Shown here piece after piece: positions 56,565 to 64,000 of a stretch of DNA of 64,000 nucleotides. The translations under genes were made by a program, and so were the position numbers. Origin of the DNA: Bacteriovorax sp. BAL6_X (GTDB lineage: Bacteria; Bdellovibrionota; Bacteriovoracia; Bacteriovoracales; Bacteriovoracaceae); contig NZ_AUMC01000010.1 in NCBI RefSeq assembly GCF_000443995.1, forward strand, positions 1 to 64,000. The letters run 5' to 3'. The notes beneath the pieces were generated by a model. It ran no database searches. It was not told where the DNA came from and saw only the letters and a list, made by a program, of their open reading frames with translations. How positions within the stretch are numbered: the first letter of the stretch is position 1; every line of letters starts with the position of its first letter.

Positions 56565-57038
56565 TTGTGCAGTATATATTTCCTCTCCACAGTAAATAAG
56601 CTCTGGGGAGGAAAATGTATCAGCATATCCTCTTTTAAAAAATATAATTGCATCGTGCTTATTCGGGCACAAATCTTTATAGAGTAATTTCTTAATTTCC
56701 ATAGAGCGACTTGAAACAAGATCATAGGGAGAGTTGTAGTTGATTGAAATAAAGTCCGCTGTGTAAAGGTAAGTGATAAACTCATCAAGAGTTATCAATT
56801 CATTTGGATGCAGGTAGGTTGTTATATTGTTGAATATAAATGTAGAGTTGACTGAGTCAGAAAAACATTCATCACAAATAGCTTCTTCAATTATGTCTGA
56901 ACTTTGTCCATCAAGGCAACCTATATTAGAACACTCTAGGTGTAGCTCTTTTGTAAAGCCTGGTGTCCAAATAATATTAACACTTAATGCATAAGTGCTA
57001 ATAATTGGTAAGAGAAATAATAGTATTATTGGTCGCAT
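56556..57038 (-). CDS. Exported protein of unknown function
   Basis: A 160-residue protein with a signal peptide (MRPIILLFLLPIISTYALS). The mature chain has several cysteines, in LHLECSNIGCLDG, EAICDECFSD, KDLCPNK and LIYCGEE, suggesting disulfides. I recognise no domain. Its start overlaps the end of the preceding large gene by 13 bases. Its last nine bases overlap the convergent polA. The 3' end contains an imperfect stem (about 56577-56614). Confidence 0.65.
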   Translation of the reverse strand: MRPIILLFLLPIISTYALSVNIIWTPGFTKELHLECSNIGCLDGQSSDIIEEAICDECFSDSVNSTFIFNNITTYLHPNELITLDEFITYLYTADFISINYNSPYDLVSSRSMEIKKLLYKDLCPNKHDAIIFFKRGYADTFSSPELIYCGEEIYTAQLF

Positions 57039-59656
57039 GATGAAAATAACCTCGCAAAATTTTGCTCTACTCTAACAGTTAAATCATTTTTACATTCTCT
57101 GACTTTAAATTTGTAACCATTAACAACTCTCTTCGAAGCGAATATAGTTAAATTTTTCTCAAGAACTGCCTCTACAGCTAGTTTCTCCTCTTGATTACTT
57201 AAACAGTGGTTTCCATTTAAAAGAGTCGAACGGCATCTCTTGGGAATCTCACCAAAACGTTGATATGTGGTTTTAAGTTTTTCTAAGTCTAGCTCCCATC
57301 TTCTAGGGATATTATCAAAATCAGTTAGGCCCTTATATAAACTGTAAAGTGCCCTTGCCACATAGAAGAATGGACCGAGTTTAGAATTAAAGTAGGTGAG
57401 TGTGTTAGATATGCCTTCAAAGTTGATTCGACATGCAGCACATGCAGCTCGTCGATTAGGATCTGTAGAAGATACATCAGATCCACTATTTGCGATTATG
57501 TCACCACCGCCACGATCAAAGCAAGCACCAACAGAGATACCTCTGAAATGATATAAATTCGTCGGGCTCTTAGTGCTCCCTGTAATTGATAGTGCACAAG
57601 GAACTCCAATCAATGGCCCAAATTCAGTAATTAGCTCAACGTTAACTTTTGATTTTTCATAGTCTTTATTAAATTCTATTTGCCCATCTTTTATCATCTT
57701 ATTAAAGGAAGTAACGTAGCCAGGTGTTAAGCTCACTCTTGTATAAAGAACACCAGGAGTGAAAAAACTCATTAATCCCTGACCAATATCTGACACAAAT
57801 TGAGTCATGACTTGCTTTGTTTTAAAGTAAGGATCATATACCTTGCAAGAGACTCGATCTGCGTAGGGGTTAATTAAATCTGCTGAAGCTTGTGAGAACT
57901 TTGCCTTCCAGAAAAGGTCCCCGTAGTAACTAGCGCGAGACGTTTCTATAATATTGATAATAGACTTTCTTAAACAGTGACTTATTGAACGACAAATGAT
58001 GTCTCCATTCTCATAAGTTATAAAATCTTGCGAGAGCGCGTCACTCTCGTAGTGTTGTTCTGGAAATGTTTCAAAAGTTTTTGCTGCTCTGGTCTTATCT
58101 ATATACCACTGATGAAAGCCCTCAAGCTCGATATCAAATTCACCATTCCAAATGTTTTTTTGATCTAGGCTTTTACAGTAGGCACGAGTTTCATCCATTA
58201 GGGACTTATAATAATCGATAACATCATCATAAGGCTTCTTTGAAAAAATAAGGTCAAGGTTGTCGATAAGATCTGTTCCTTTAAGGCCTTCGATATGTTT
58301 CTTTGTGAAACTAAAGATGTCATCCGAAATAACAGAAGTTTCCGCACATAGGTAATAAAGATCATTTTTGATCGTATTACCATCTAAGTTCCTAAAATAA
58401 AATGCGAGCTGTTCTTTAACTTCTTCTGGCTTAAGACGATTTCTCACAAGGGAGAAGAAAGTTAATGAATCAATGAGTTTATTTTTAACGTAGTTCTTAG
58501 TTTGAGTTTGATTTTTGAATATATGTTCTATCCATTTATCAGCATCGTTATACGAGGCGATATCGAGAATATCCTGATTAACACTCGTAAATGGATCTTT
58601 TAGAAGATCATTTTGAACCCCTTCAGATATAGGGGACAAGATGTCGAGTTCAAGAGCATCCTTCTCAAAATTCTTACGGGAGAACTCTCTAAATGAGTTT
58701 TCTGCGAGTCTTTTGTTATTACAAGCAGGAATGATGTCACTCTTACATCCACTAGGTGAAAACAGTATATAGTCTTGGGTATTCGAATTTCTAATAATTT
58801 GTTCGTATTTAGAGTTCTCAACTTTCAAGTTTTTCATTGCCCAAGCGAAGTAGAGTTTCATCGAGTTCCAGTAATCAAACCCAATTTTTTTCTCCCAATA
58901 CCTCTTTTTTATTCCTTCTATATCAAACTGGTAGCCAGATACTTGTAGGTTATCAATCTGGTCGATATCTTCTAGTCGACAATCAGTTACTCTTTCGTCT
59001 AGGTCTAGTAACTCTTGTGCGATACGGTTAAGGTCTTGAACAGAAGGCTTTTGGCCAAAAAGATTTGCTTGTAGTGGGCCAAACTTTTTTATTCTAATAC
59101 ACTTAAATGTTTCATTTTCTTTGACATATTTTTTCTGAATATAATTACTATCTTCAAAGCTATCATATAGTCGATGTTTTAACTTATGTGAGCTTGTCCA
59201 TAGTGCATCCATGTAATTATTGAGCTTTGGACACTCTAGTTTGCCATAACACTCTTTTAAGATCTTTTGATATTTGACAGGAATATTGTTTTCACTATCT
59301 AGGTAGGGTAGGAGTGGAATTTCTTGATGAATGAGTTTTTGATGAATTTCATAGAGAAGGCGCGTTACCTTATTTCGATAATCTCTAATTAGCTCTTTAA
59401 TGACTTTTGTTTTGTCTTGACCAGTACGATTTGCGAGACGATATGCTGCTTTAGCAGGTATTGTATTATTTAAGAAAACAAACATTGATGTTGTGGGTTT
59501 CTTAGAATCGATTGCGCAGGAGGCACGGTTGTTTAAGTCGATTGTTGTTAGTGGCGTAATCAAGTCATATAACTCTTGATGTTGCCAATCATGCCATTTG
59601 ATTTTCGCATAGGCCGTAAAAGTAATTAAGAATAGAAATAAAAAACCTCTCAACAT
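57026..59656 (-). CDS. Large exported protein of unknown function
   Basis: An 876-residue protein with a signal peptide (MLRGFLFLFLITFTAYA). The body is rich in tyrosine, asparagine and charged residues, with cysteines that increase toward the C-terminus (RRAACAACRINFEG, GNHCLSN). SVGACFDRGGGD and LYHFRGIS are notable short blocks; I know no family for them. The ATG at 59656 lies in the loop of a 10-bp terminator-like hairpin and lacks a Shine-Dalgarno. It overlaps the next gene by 13 bases. Confidence 0.65.
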   Translation of the reverse strand: MLRGFLFLFLITFTAYAKIKWHDWQHQELYDLITPLTTIDLNNRASCAIDSKKPTTSMFVFLNNTIPAKAAYRLANRTGQDKTKVIKELIRDYRNKVTRLLYEIHQKLIHQEIPLLPYLDSENNIPVKYQKILKECYGKLECPKLNNYMDALWTSSHKLKHRLYDSFEDSNYIQKKYVKENETFKCIRIKKFGPLQANLFGQKPSVQDLNRIAQELLDLDERVTDCRLEDIDQIDNLQVSGYQFDIEGIKKRYWEKKIGFDYWNSMKLYFAWAMKNLKVENSKYEQIIRNSNTQDYILFSPSGCKSDIIPACNNKRLAENSFREFSRKNFEKDALELDILSPISEGVQNDLLKDPFTSVNQDILDIASYNDADKWIEHIFKNQTQTKNYVKNKLIDSLTFFSLVRNRLKPEEVKEQLAFYFRNLDGNTIKNDLYYLCAETSVISDDIFSFTKKHIEGLKGTDLIDNLDLIFSKKPYDDVIDYYKSLMDETRAYCKSLDQKNIWNGEFDIELEGFHQWYIDKTRAAKTFETFPEQHYESDALSQDFITYENGDIICRSISHCLRKSIINIIETSRASYYGDLFWKAKFSQASADLINPYADRVSCKVYDPYFKTKQVMTQFVSDIGQGLMSFFTPGVLYTRVSLTPGYVTSFNKMIKDGQIEFNKDYEKSKVNVELITEFGPLIGVPCALSITGSTKSPTNLYHFRGISVGACFDRGGGDIIANSGSDVSSTDPNRRAACAACRINFEGISNTLTYFNSKLGPFFYVARALYSLYKGLTDFDNIPRRWELDLEKLKTTYQRFGEIPKRCRSTLLNGNHCLSNQEEKLAVEAVLEKNLTIFASKRVVNGYKFKVRECKNDLTVRVEQNFARLFSSCDQ

Positions 59657-59667
59657 AGAGAGGTTTT
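59642..59667 (-). terminator. Terminator-like hairpin enclosing a start codon
   Basis: Reading on the minus strand: AAAACCTCTC, loop TATGTT, GAGAGGTTTT, then TTTATTTC. The 10-bp stem plus T-run has the form of an intrinsic terminator for the gene at 59713. The ATG at 59656 of the next gene is inside the loop. Confidence 0.7.
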
Positions 59668-59691
59668 ATAATTTTGAATCTTTTTTAACAA
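59663..59691 (-). promoter_or_regulatory. Putative leaderless promoter of the 876-residue protein gene
   Basis: On the minus strand TTGTTA (59691-59686) is followed after 15-17 bases by TATAAAAC (59670-59663). A start 6-7 bases beyond would fall at or just before the ATG at 59656, so the 5' arm of the hairpin would be largely absent from the new transcript. Sequence-based guess. Confidence 0.35.
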
Positions 59692-59712
59692 TTAAAGAAA
59701 AGCTTAATTAAT

Positions 59713-60237
59713 TTAGCTTCCATTATTTGCTGTACAGCCACTTGCTCTTCCTATGATCGTTGTATAGAAAAGGATCATTGCTTCATCAGCAGGAGTGAAG
59801 CCACGGCGTGTATTACCATCTGTGTCAAGTAGACCATACATATAACGGTTAATAGCAATATAAACAGACCTAGGTACCTTAATACGTTGAGTACATTTAC
59901 CGTTGTAGTATCTAACGTTAACTCCCCAGTATTCTCCACTGATTTGGCCACCGTAACCTCCTGTATAGATATTTACTCCACTTCCTGCTTGTTGATTCAT
60001 TCCTTCACCGATATTGAAGCCAACTTCAAAACCAGCAAACTTATTCTCATTTGAAAAGAGAGTACATTCACCTTTACGACATGAAACCTTAATATCCTCT
60101 TCAATTCGTAGCAAAATCTCTTCATTAGAGAATTTTTCAAATTCAAATTGATCCTCTCCGCCTCCAAACATGTTGTCGACATCATTTGCATAAACAGATG
60201 ATGTCATAATTAAAAATACTAACAGTAATCTTTTCAT
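59713..60237 (-). CDS. Exported protein of unknown function
   Basis: A 174-residue protein from the ATG at 60237, behind GAGGAG; an upstream in-frame start at 60258 would place seven charged residues before the signal peptide (MKRLLLVFLIMTSSVYA). The mature part has an acidic start, then VSCRKGECTLFS, a glycine-rich segment (GMNQQAGSGVNIYTGGYGG) and a C-terminal helical region with RASGC. Four cysteines could pair. No family recognised. A terminator-like hairpin follows 45 bases later. Confidence 0.65.
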   Translation of the reverse strand: MKRLLLVFLIMTSSVYANDVDNMFGGGEDQFEFEKFSNEEILLRIEEDIKVSCRKGECTLFSNENKFAGFEVGFNIGEGMNQQAGSGVNIYTGGYGGQISGEYWGVNVRYYNGKCTQRIKVPRSVYIAINRYMYGLLDTDGNTRRGFTPADEAMILFYTTIIGRASGCTANNGS

Positions 60238-60262
60238 CTTTGTTCTCCTCAATTCCATGCTG

Positions 60263-61909
60263 TTAAAAGTCTATGTCACCAATGCCATCGTTATCATCCC
60301 AGTCATCGTCGTCACTATGGTCAGTTCCTGGTTTCATACATGTTGAAAATGGTGGTTCATAAGCTTCGATTAATTTGTTCCCTTGTACGTTTGATAATTT
60401 TTTGTATGTCAAATACTCCACTTTAAATCTATCTTCATCCTTGGATACTTTGAATTGTACCTTTAGTGTAAGTTGGTGATCTTTAGTATTTATACATTTT
60501 TTATTATGACAGTATCTCTGTATATATGGTGGCCACAAAAAGTCTTTAAATACTCGGCTAATTGAATTAACACTATTCTTAACTGCCACATGTGTATTAC
60601 CTGTGAATCTTAAATAGTCGAAGACAGGAAATTCAGGAAGTGATTGAAGTACTTCAATACTGTTGAATTCGTTTAGTGCTCTAAGCGCACCTGCTTCTCT
60701 ATCGATTTCAGGGATCGTTTTATTATTTAGTTTTAGTCTACTCGTGATACTATTTTTAAACATGAGGTAGTAAAACTCTTGATCTTCTAAATTGATTTCT
60801 AACTCATATACAGCACCTTCTTTGAAAGTATTCTTTGGTAGTAGTTGTCCTGCTCCATTGAGTAAGCCTGACCAATTACTTGGTGTAATTCCACCATCAT
60901 ACCAAAGAGAAATAAATTCTCTTTCACCATCCTTTTTTACTTCACTTAACAGGTACTCACCAACGACTGGTTGAGTATAACTACATGGTGATGAGCATAT
61001 TCCATTAACGCATGTTTTTTGACATGTGTTATTTATGAAAACACTAGAATCTAGTTTTATTGATTCATTACCATGTCCACTTACTTTAATCTTACCCATT
61101 TCTATATTGTTAACATGCCACTCTATTGGCCACTTTGGATCATTCTCGAGTACTGTTTTCTCACTCTTAATAATTCCTTCTGCGGTTGCAGTAAGTCTTA
61201 GCTTGTAGTCTTTAACGAATTTTAGTTTTGGTGAACTACCACTGTCATCTCCGGAAATATAGAAGTCTAAAGTGGCAAGTACATCTTGAAGTTCCATTTC
61301 TCGTTCTCGATAAAACTCTTCATTAAGACACTCGTCTTTTACAGAGAAGTCTAACTCAAATTTCGAGTCAATATAAGGTTTTGCAAAACAAAAGTAGCCT
61401 TCAAAAATTGCTGTGTGATTGTTGACTTTATTTACTATGCATCCATTCTGATTGAGGGAGATGTTTAAACCTTTTTTTGAATAATCTGTTATTTTAAGCT
61501 CTGTACATTTGCTTATTAATTCTCGTCTGTTTAGTAGGCGCTTGTGTAAGAAATCAACGCTAATAGATAAGTTATCATTGTATTTGTCTTCAATTCGACA
61601 ATACTTAGTGTTTTTGCTATTTATCGTGTTCATGTCATTAATGCTGTATGTTTGAACACTGTCATCGAACATATTATTTTCAACACCTAAACTTATCATA
61701 AGATATTCATCGTTTGCAGCCGTTGGTATACAGTCAGTTATATCAAATTTGATACCATCCTTAAGTTCGTTCCCCTTTTCGTTGTAAATAAACTTCGAAC
61801 TTTGAAATGGTGAGAAGGTGATATTTAACTCTTTATTAAGGGAGTTGACTTTACACGCAAAGGCCATTGAAAATAATGCATGAATTATTGTTATGATAAG
61901 TATTTTCAT
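60263..61909 (-). CDS. Exported protein with acidic tail, unknown function
   Basis: A 548-residue protein with a signal peptide (MKILIITIIHALFSMAFA). The mature chain appears mostly beta-stranded with scattered cysteines; CQKTCVNGICSSPC near residue 298-311 is a dense cysteine knot. The last about 20 residues are a run of Asp with Trp and Gly (HSDDDDWDDNDGIGDIDF), resembling calcium-binding acidic tails. I recognise no domain. It shares the strand and spacing of the exported-protein run 56556-62991. Confidence 0.65.
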   Translation of the reverse strand: MKILIITIIHALFSMAFACKVNSLNKELNITFSPFQSSKFIYNEKGNELKDGIKFDITDCIPTAANDEYLMISLGVENNMFDDSVQTYSINDMNTINSKNTKYCRIEDKYNDNLSISVDFLHKRLLNRRELISKCTELKITDYSKKGLNISLNQNGCIVNKVNNHTAIFEGYFCFAKPYIDSKFELDFSVKDECLNEEFYREREMELQDVLATLDFYISGDDSGSSPKLKFVKDYKLRLTATAEGIIKSEKTVLENDPKWPIEWHVNNIEMGKIKVSGHGNESIKLDSSVFINNTCQKTCVNGICSSPCSYTQPVVGEYLLSEVKKDGEREFISLWYDGGITPSNWSGLLNGAGQLLPKNTFKEGAVYELEINLEDQEFYYLMFKNSITSRLKLNNKTIPEIDREAGALRALNEFNSIEVLQSLPEFPVFDYLRFTGNTHVAVKNSVNSISRVFKDFLWPPYIQRYCHNKKCINTKDHQLTLKVQFKVSKDEDRFKVEYLTYKKLSNVQGNKLIEAYEPPFSTCMKPGTDHSDDDDWDDNDGIGDIDF

Positions 61910-61937
61910 TTCCCCACCCCATAGTTTCTTTGAAAAG

Positions 61938-61960
61938 AGGGCAAGGCGTTAGCCTTGCCC
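61938..61960 (-). terminator. Terminator after the amber-interrupted gene
   Basis: The perfect 9-bp stem GGGCAAGGC/GCCTTGCCC with a GTTA loop ends 20 bases past the TAA at 61981-61983. On the minus strand it is followed by TCTTTTC. Confidence 0.8.
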
Positions 61961-61980
61961 AGTGTACTTAAAATTAATTC

Positions 61981-62991
61981 TTAGTAAGATAAGTGTTTAG
62001 ATGTGATAGCTGTATCAGTACAGATATTTGCACCATGTAGCTTCCATCTTCTTACTGTATCGATTGGATCTCTACCACGTGTTTTTTCTTTGAAAGTGTA
62101 TCTAACCATACAACCCTTAAGGTCGCTTTTGTTGAAGATATCTGTGAAATCTGCAATATCGTTTACGGAAAGATCTTTCTTAGCAAATCCAAGAGAGTAG
62201 TGACCACCGTAACCTTTATCAACACAGAAGATTTCTGACTTAACTTTTAAGTTAGCAAGTTCTTGGTATGTTTGGTTTGCCCATACATCACCATAGCGTG
62301 GGAACTTGTCACCAGTGTAGTCATTTGGACTCTTAAGGTCTGTAACAGTTACCTTTCTTTCAAACTTGTATTTCGGCTTCTTGTTACCAAAATCGATCTG
62401 AGTTGCTCTGTAACAAATGTCAACGAAGTACTCAGCACCATATCTTTCTGAAGATAGGTTAACCGTAAGTTCTTTGATTCTATGGTCGAATTGCTAAACG
62501 TGTGGTAGAAGTGTTGCATAGTTACCAGAGTGATTGTCTGCAACAGCTTTCTTGTACCATGAGTAACCTTGTGGATCACCGTGATCTTTCCATTTTGTGA
62601 TTTTTGCTTTCATGAAATCAATTGTTGCTTCATGATCCCCATTTTGTTCACCAGTACAAACACAGTCACAACCTTCACCTGTTTGAGGGTCACACGAACC
62701 GTTGTAAGACTCTGGTTGAGCGTCAAGTCCTGCAAAAAGATTGTCTAGTCCATCTCCATCTCCGACTAGAGGTTCTGCTCCACCATAGCCACCACCGCGT
62801 TTCGGCGTACATGACTCATAGGTATTTGGGTTATAACAAACTTGTCCTCTCGGCTCTTTGTGCTTAATACCGGCATTACACGGATAAATTGATGAGCCTG
62901 ATGAATATACATCAAAATTAAATTGTACTCTCGCCGCTTGCGTCGAGAAGGCTCCCATTAAAAGAGCCGAAGCTAATAGTAATTTTTTCAT
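61981..62991 (-). pseudogene. Full reading frame of an exported protein interrupted by one in-frame TAG
   Basis: Read through, this frame encodes 165 residues, a TAG at 62496-62494, then 170 further codons to TAA at 61983-61981. The second part looks fully coding, with even codon bias and residues such as ERYGAEYFVDICYRATQ and DKFPRYGDVWANQTYQ. It has no ATG, GTG or TTG near its start from which to be made separately. One TAG is the only break: no frameshift and no other stop. The codon after the stop is CAA followed by TTC. Either a nonsense mutation, a base error in the assembly, or a leaky stop. TAG ends several neighbouring genes, so the code is not changed here. Confidence 0.75.
62494..62991 (-). 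CDS. Exported Cys-rich protein (upstream part, to the TAG)
   Basis: The 165-residue part before the in-frame stop. It has a signal peptide (MKKLLLASALLMGAFSTQA) and a very strong ribosome-binding site (AGGAGAGGG, about six bases before the ATG). The mature chain has paired cysteines (CDPQTGEGCDCVCTG) and a Gly/Asp-rich centre. The last residues, GNYATLLPHV, run into TAG. The strong ribosome-binding site suggests that this is an expressed gene, not a relic. Family unknown. Confidence 0.75.
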   Translation of the reverse strand: MKKLLLASALLMGAFSTQAARVQFNFDVYSSGSSIYPCNAGIKHKEPRGQVCYNPNTYESCTPKRGGGYGGAEPLVGDGDGLDNLFAGLDAQPESYNGSCDPQTGEGCDCVCTGEQNGDHEATIDFMKAKITKWKDHGDPQGYSWYKKAVADNHSGNYATLLPHV

Positions 62992-63129
62992 TACCCTCTC
63001 CTTTTTAGTTAGGTTGTTAGATAAAAAATATTGATGAATGAATTTGTAGCAATCGTTTTTTTGAAAGTCGAGAGGGTCAAGGTTAGAAGGCTTGAATTTG
63101 TACTTAATTAACCGGCTTTTAAGAAAAGG

Positions 63130-64000
63130 TTAAGTGTTAGCTTCGTTTTCTTTTGATTCTGTTATTTGATAACCAAATTGTTTTACGATATCTTTTGGCG
63201 TGAGAATGCCAATGATTCTTTTTTCATCAAGTCTCGAAACGACTGGTAGACGGGAGATTTGGAATCTTTTTAATCTGTGGAGTGCAATGTATAAGCTTTG
63301 GTCTGGATAGATTTTTATAATTTTTTTCTCGCAAAAATGTTCAATTTTTATATCACCATTTCCTTTTGCAAGTTGAACTTTAAGCTCTGATGTTGACATC
63401 ATTCCAAGTAGTCTTCCATTTTTTAAAACAGGAAATCCTTGAAGTTCAGGATTGTGTTTTTGAATGTCTTTTAGTGTTTCACTAACTGTTAGAGTCGCAC
63501 CATATGTAACGATGTCTTTTATCATTGCATCTTCAACATGTAGCTGATCAAGTACATCGAGATCATCTCTTGTTGGTAAGTGAATTCCATCTTGTGCAGA
63601 AATTTGTTCGTAGATCGATTCACTTTCTGTCGGCTTAGAAGACAGCATATAGGCAATAATATTTGCAATCATAAGTGGCAGAATAATATTGTAGTCTCTA
63701 GTTAACTCAAATACGATTAGGATGGAAGTGAATGGAGCACGTATAACTGTGACAAAGAATGCACCCATACCAACTAGTGCGTATGCCCCAGTATTCGTTG
63801 TAATCTCTGGAAAGAAAACACTTGCAAGGGAGCCTATTAAACTTCCTAGTGTTGCACCCATTAAAAGTGTAGGCATGAATAATCCACCAGAAATCCCTGC
63901 TGAGTAACAAAGAGATGTTGCTAAGAATTTTAAACAAAACATTAAGAATAAAACTTTCGGGTCGAGAATTAGTGAAAGTAATGTGTCTTCTAAAGTTCCG
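63130..64000 (-). CDS. ClC-type chloride channel/antiporter with CBS domains (partial)
   Basis: The C-terminal part of a ClC chloride channel or H+/Cl- exchanger; the frame is open past the window edge, so the start lies outside. GISGGLFMPTLLMGA is the GxFxP selectivity-filter region, followed by the last membrane helices (ITTNTGAYALVGMGAFFVTV and FELTRDYNIILPLMIANIIA). Two cytoplasmic CBS domains cover about the last 130 residues (VEDAMIKDIVTY and ISRLPVVSRLDEKRIIGILTP). The ATG at 63942 is internal, not a start. Confidence 0.93.
   Translation of the reverse strand, partial: GTLEDTLLSLILDPKVLFLMFCLKFLATSLCYSAGISGGLFMPTLLMGATLGSLIGSLASVFFPEITTNTGAYALVGMGAFFVTVIRAPFTSILIVFELTRDYNIILPLMIANIIAYMLSSKPTESESIYEQISAQDGIHLPTRDDLDVLDQLHVEDAMIKDIVTYGATLTVSETLKDIQKHNPELQGFPVLKNGRLLGMMSTSELKVQLAKGNGDIKIEHFCEKKIIKIYPDQSLYIALHRLKRFQISRLPVVSRLDEKRIIGILTPKDIVKQFGYQITESKENEANT

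Noticed and set aside
56577-56614. Inverted repeat at the polA 3' end as a terminator
   Set aside because: The stem contains a G-T pair and has a large loop, no T-run follows on either strand, and it lies inside the 3' end of the convergent gene.
28054-59656. Homology between the 646- and 876-residue exported proteins
   Set aside because: Both are large, secreted and contain cysteines, but I found no alignable segment by eye.
61981-62991. TAG reassigned to an amino acid in this organism
   Set aside because: Several intact neighbouring genes (tsaB, truA and the lipoprotein at 15226 among them) end in TAG at the expected length.

Overview
The window is AT-rich bacterial chromosome with dense, mostly short-gapped genes. 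It opens in the 3' part of a 23S rRNA gene followed by 5S rRNA. Gene content points to a Gram-negative, envelope-rich member of Bdellovibrionota, most like the marine Bacteriovorax/Halobacteriovorax group (inference). The reasons are phospholipid and LPS-type genes, many secreted and outer-membrane proteins of unknown function, and a Myxococcus/Bdellovibrio-type gliding machinery (one TolQ-like and two TolR-like motor proteins, an FHA-TonB protein, TPR proteins and an outer-membrane barrel).

Layout. 1-1097: rRNA operon end and terminator. 1205-3649: ftsK, probably leaderless. 3681-5573: rpsB-tsf behind a leader with a pseudoknot-like fold. 5604-13747: a compact run pyrH-frr-uppS-cdsA-rseP-tsaB-(Psd-like)-pssA-(OM protein)-truA, joining translation, isoprenoid carrier and phospholipid synthesis. 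13772-15168: tig with a good sigma70-type promoter and a terminator. 15226-16662: two convergent exported proteins. 16796-20671: a four-gene minus-strand operon for aromatic amino acid breakdown (aminotransferase, fumarylacetoacetase, homogentisate dioxygenase, flavin reductase). 20795-23446: DUF309, EI24/CysZ-like, GT9-like and GNAT genes. 23475-26141: valS. 26263-32005: a membrane Fe-S oxidoreductase with three overlapping genes for exported proteins downstream. 32111-33948: a lipoprotein and hslO. 34025-39528: an AddAB-type helicase-nuclease pair.

39606-51610 is the most distinctive region. A plus-strand operon encodes an OM barrel, three TPR proteins, a small exported protein and an FHA-TM-TonB protein. 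It converges on a minus-strand operon of one TolQ-like and two TolR-like proteins, the composition of the Agl-Glt gliding motor of Myxococcus. A LolA-like protein and a porin-like barrel lie between them, followed by two GC-rich hairpins.

51722-56564 holds gmhA, trxA, an RDD protein, free methionine-R-sulfoxide reductase and polA (with a decayed proofreading site). 56556-62991 is a run of exported, partly Cys-rich proteins I do not recognise. The first of them (61981-62991) is cut by an in-frame TAG although the frame stays open and coding-like for 170 further codons. In the same cluster, the start codon at 59656 lies in the loop of a terminator-like hairpin. The window ends in a partial ClC chloride channel gene with CBS domains.

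All assignments come from reading motifs, spacing and context by eye; no database search was run.
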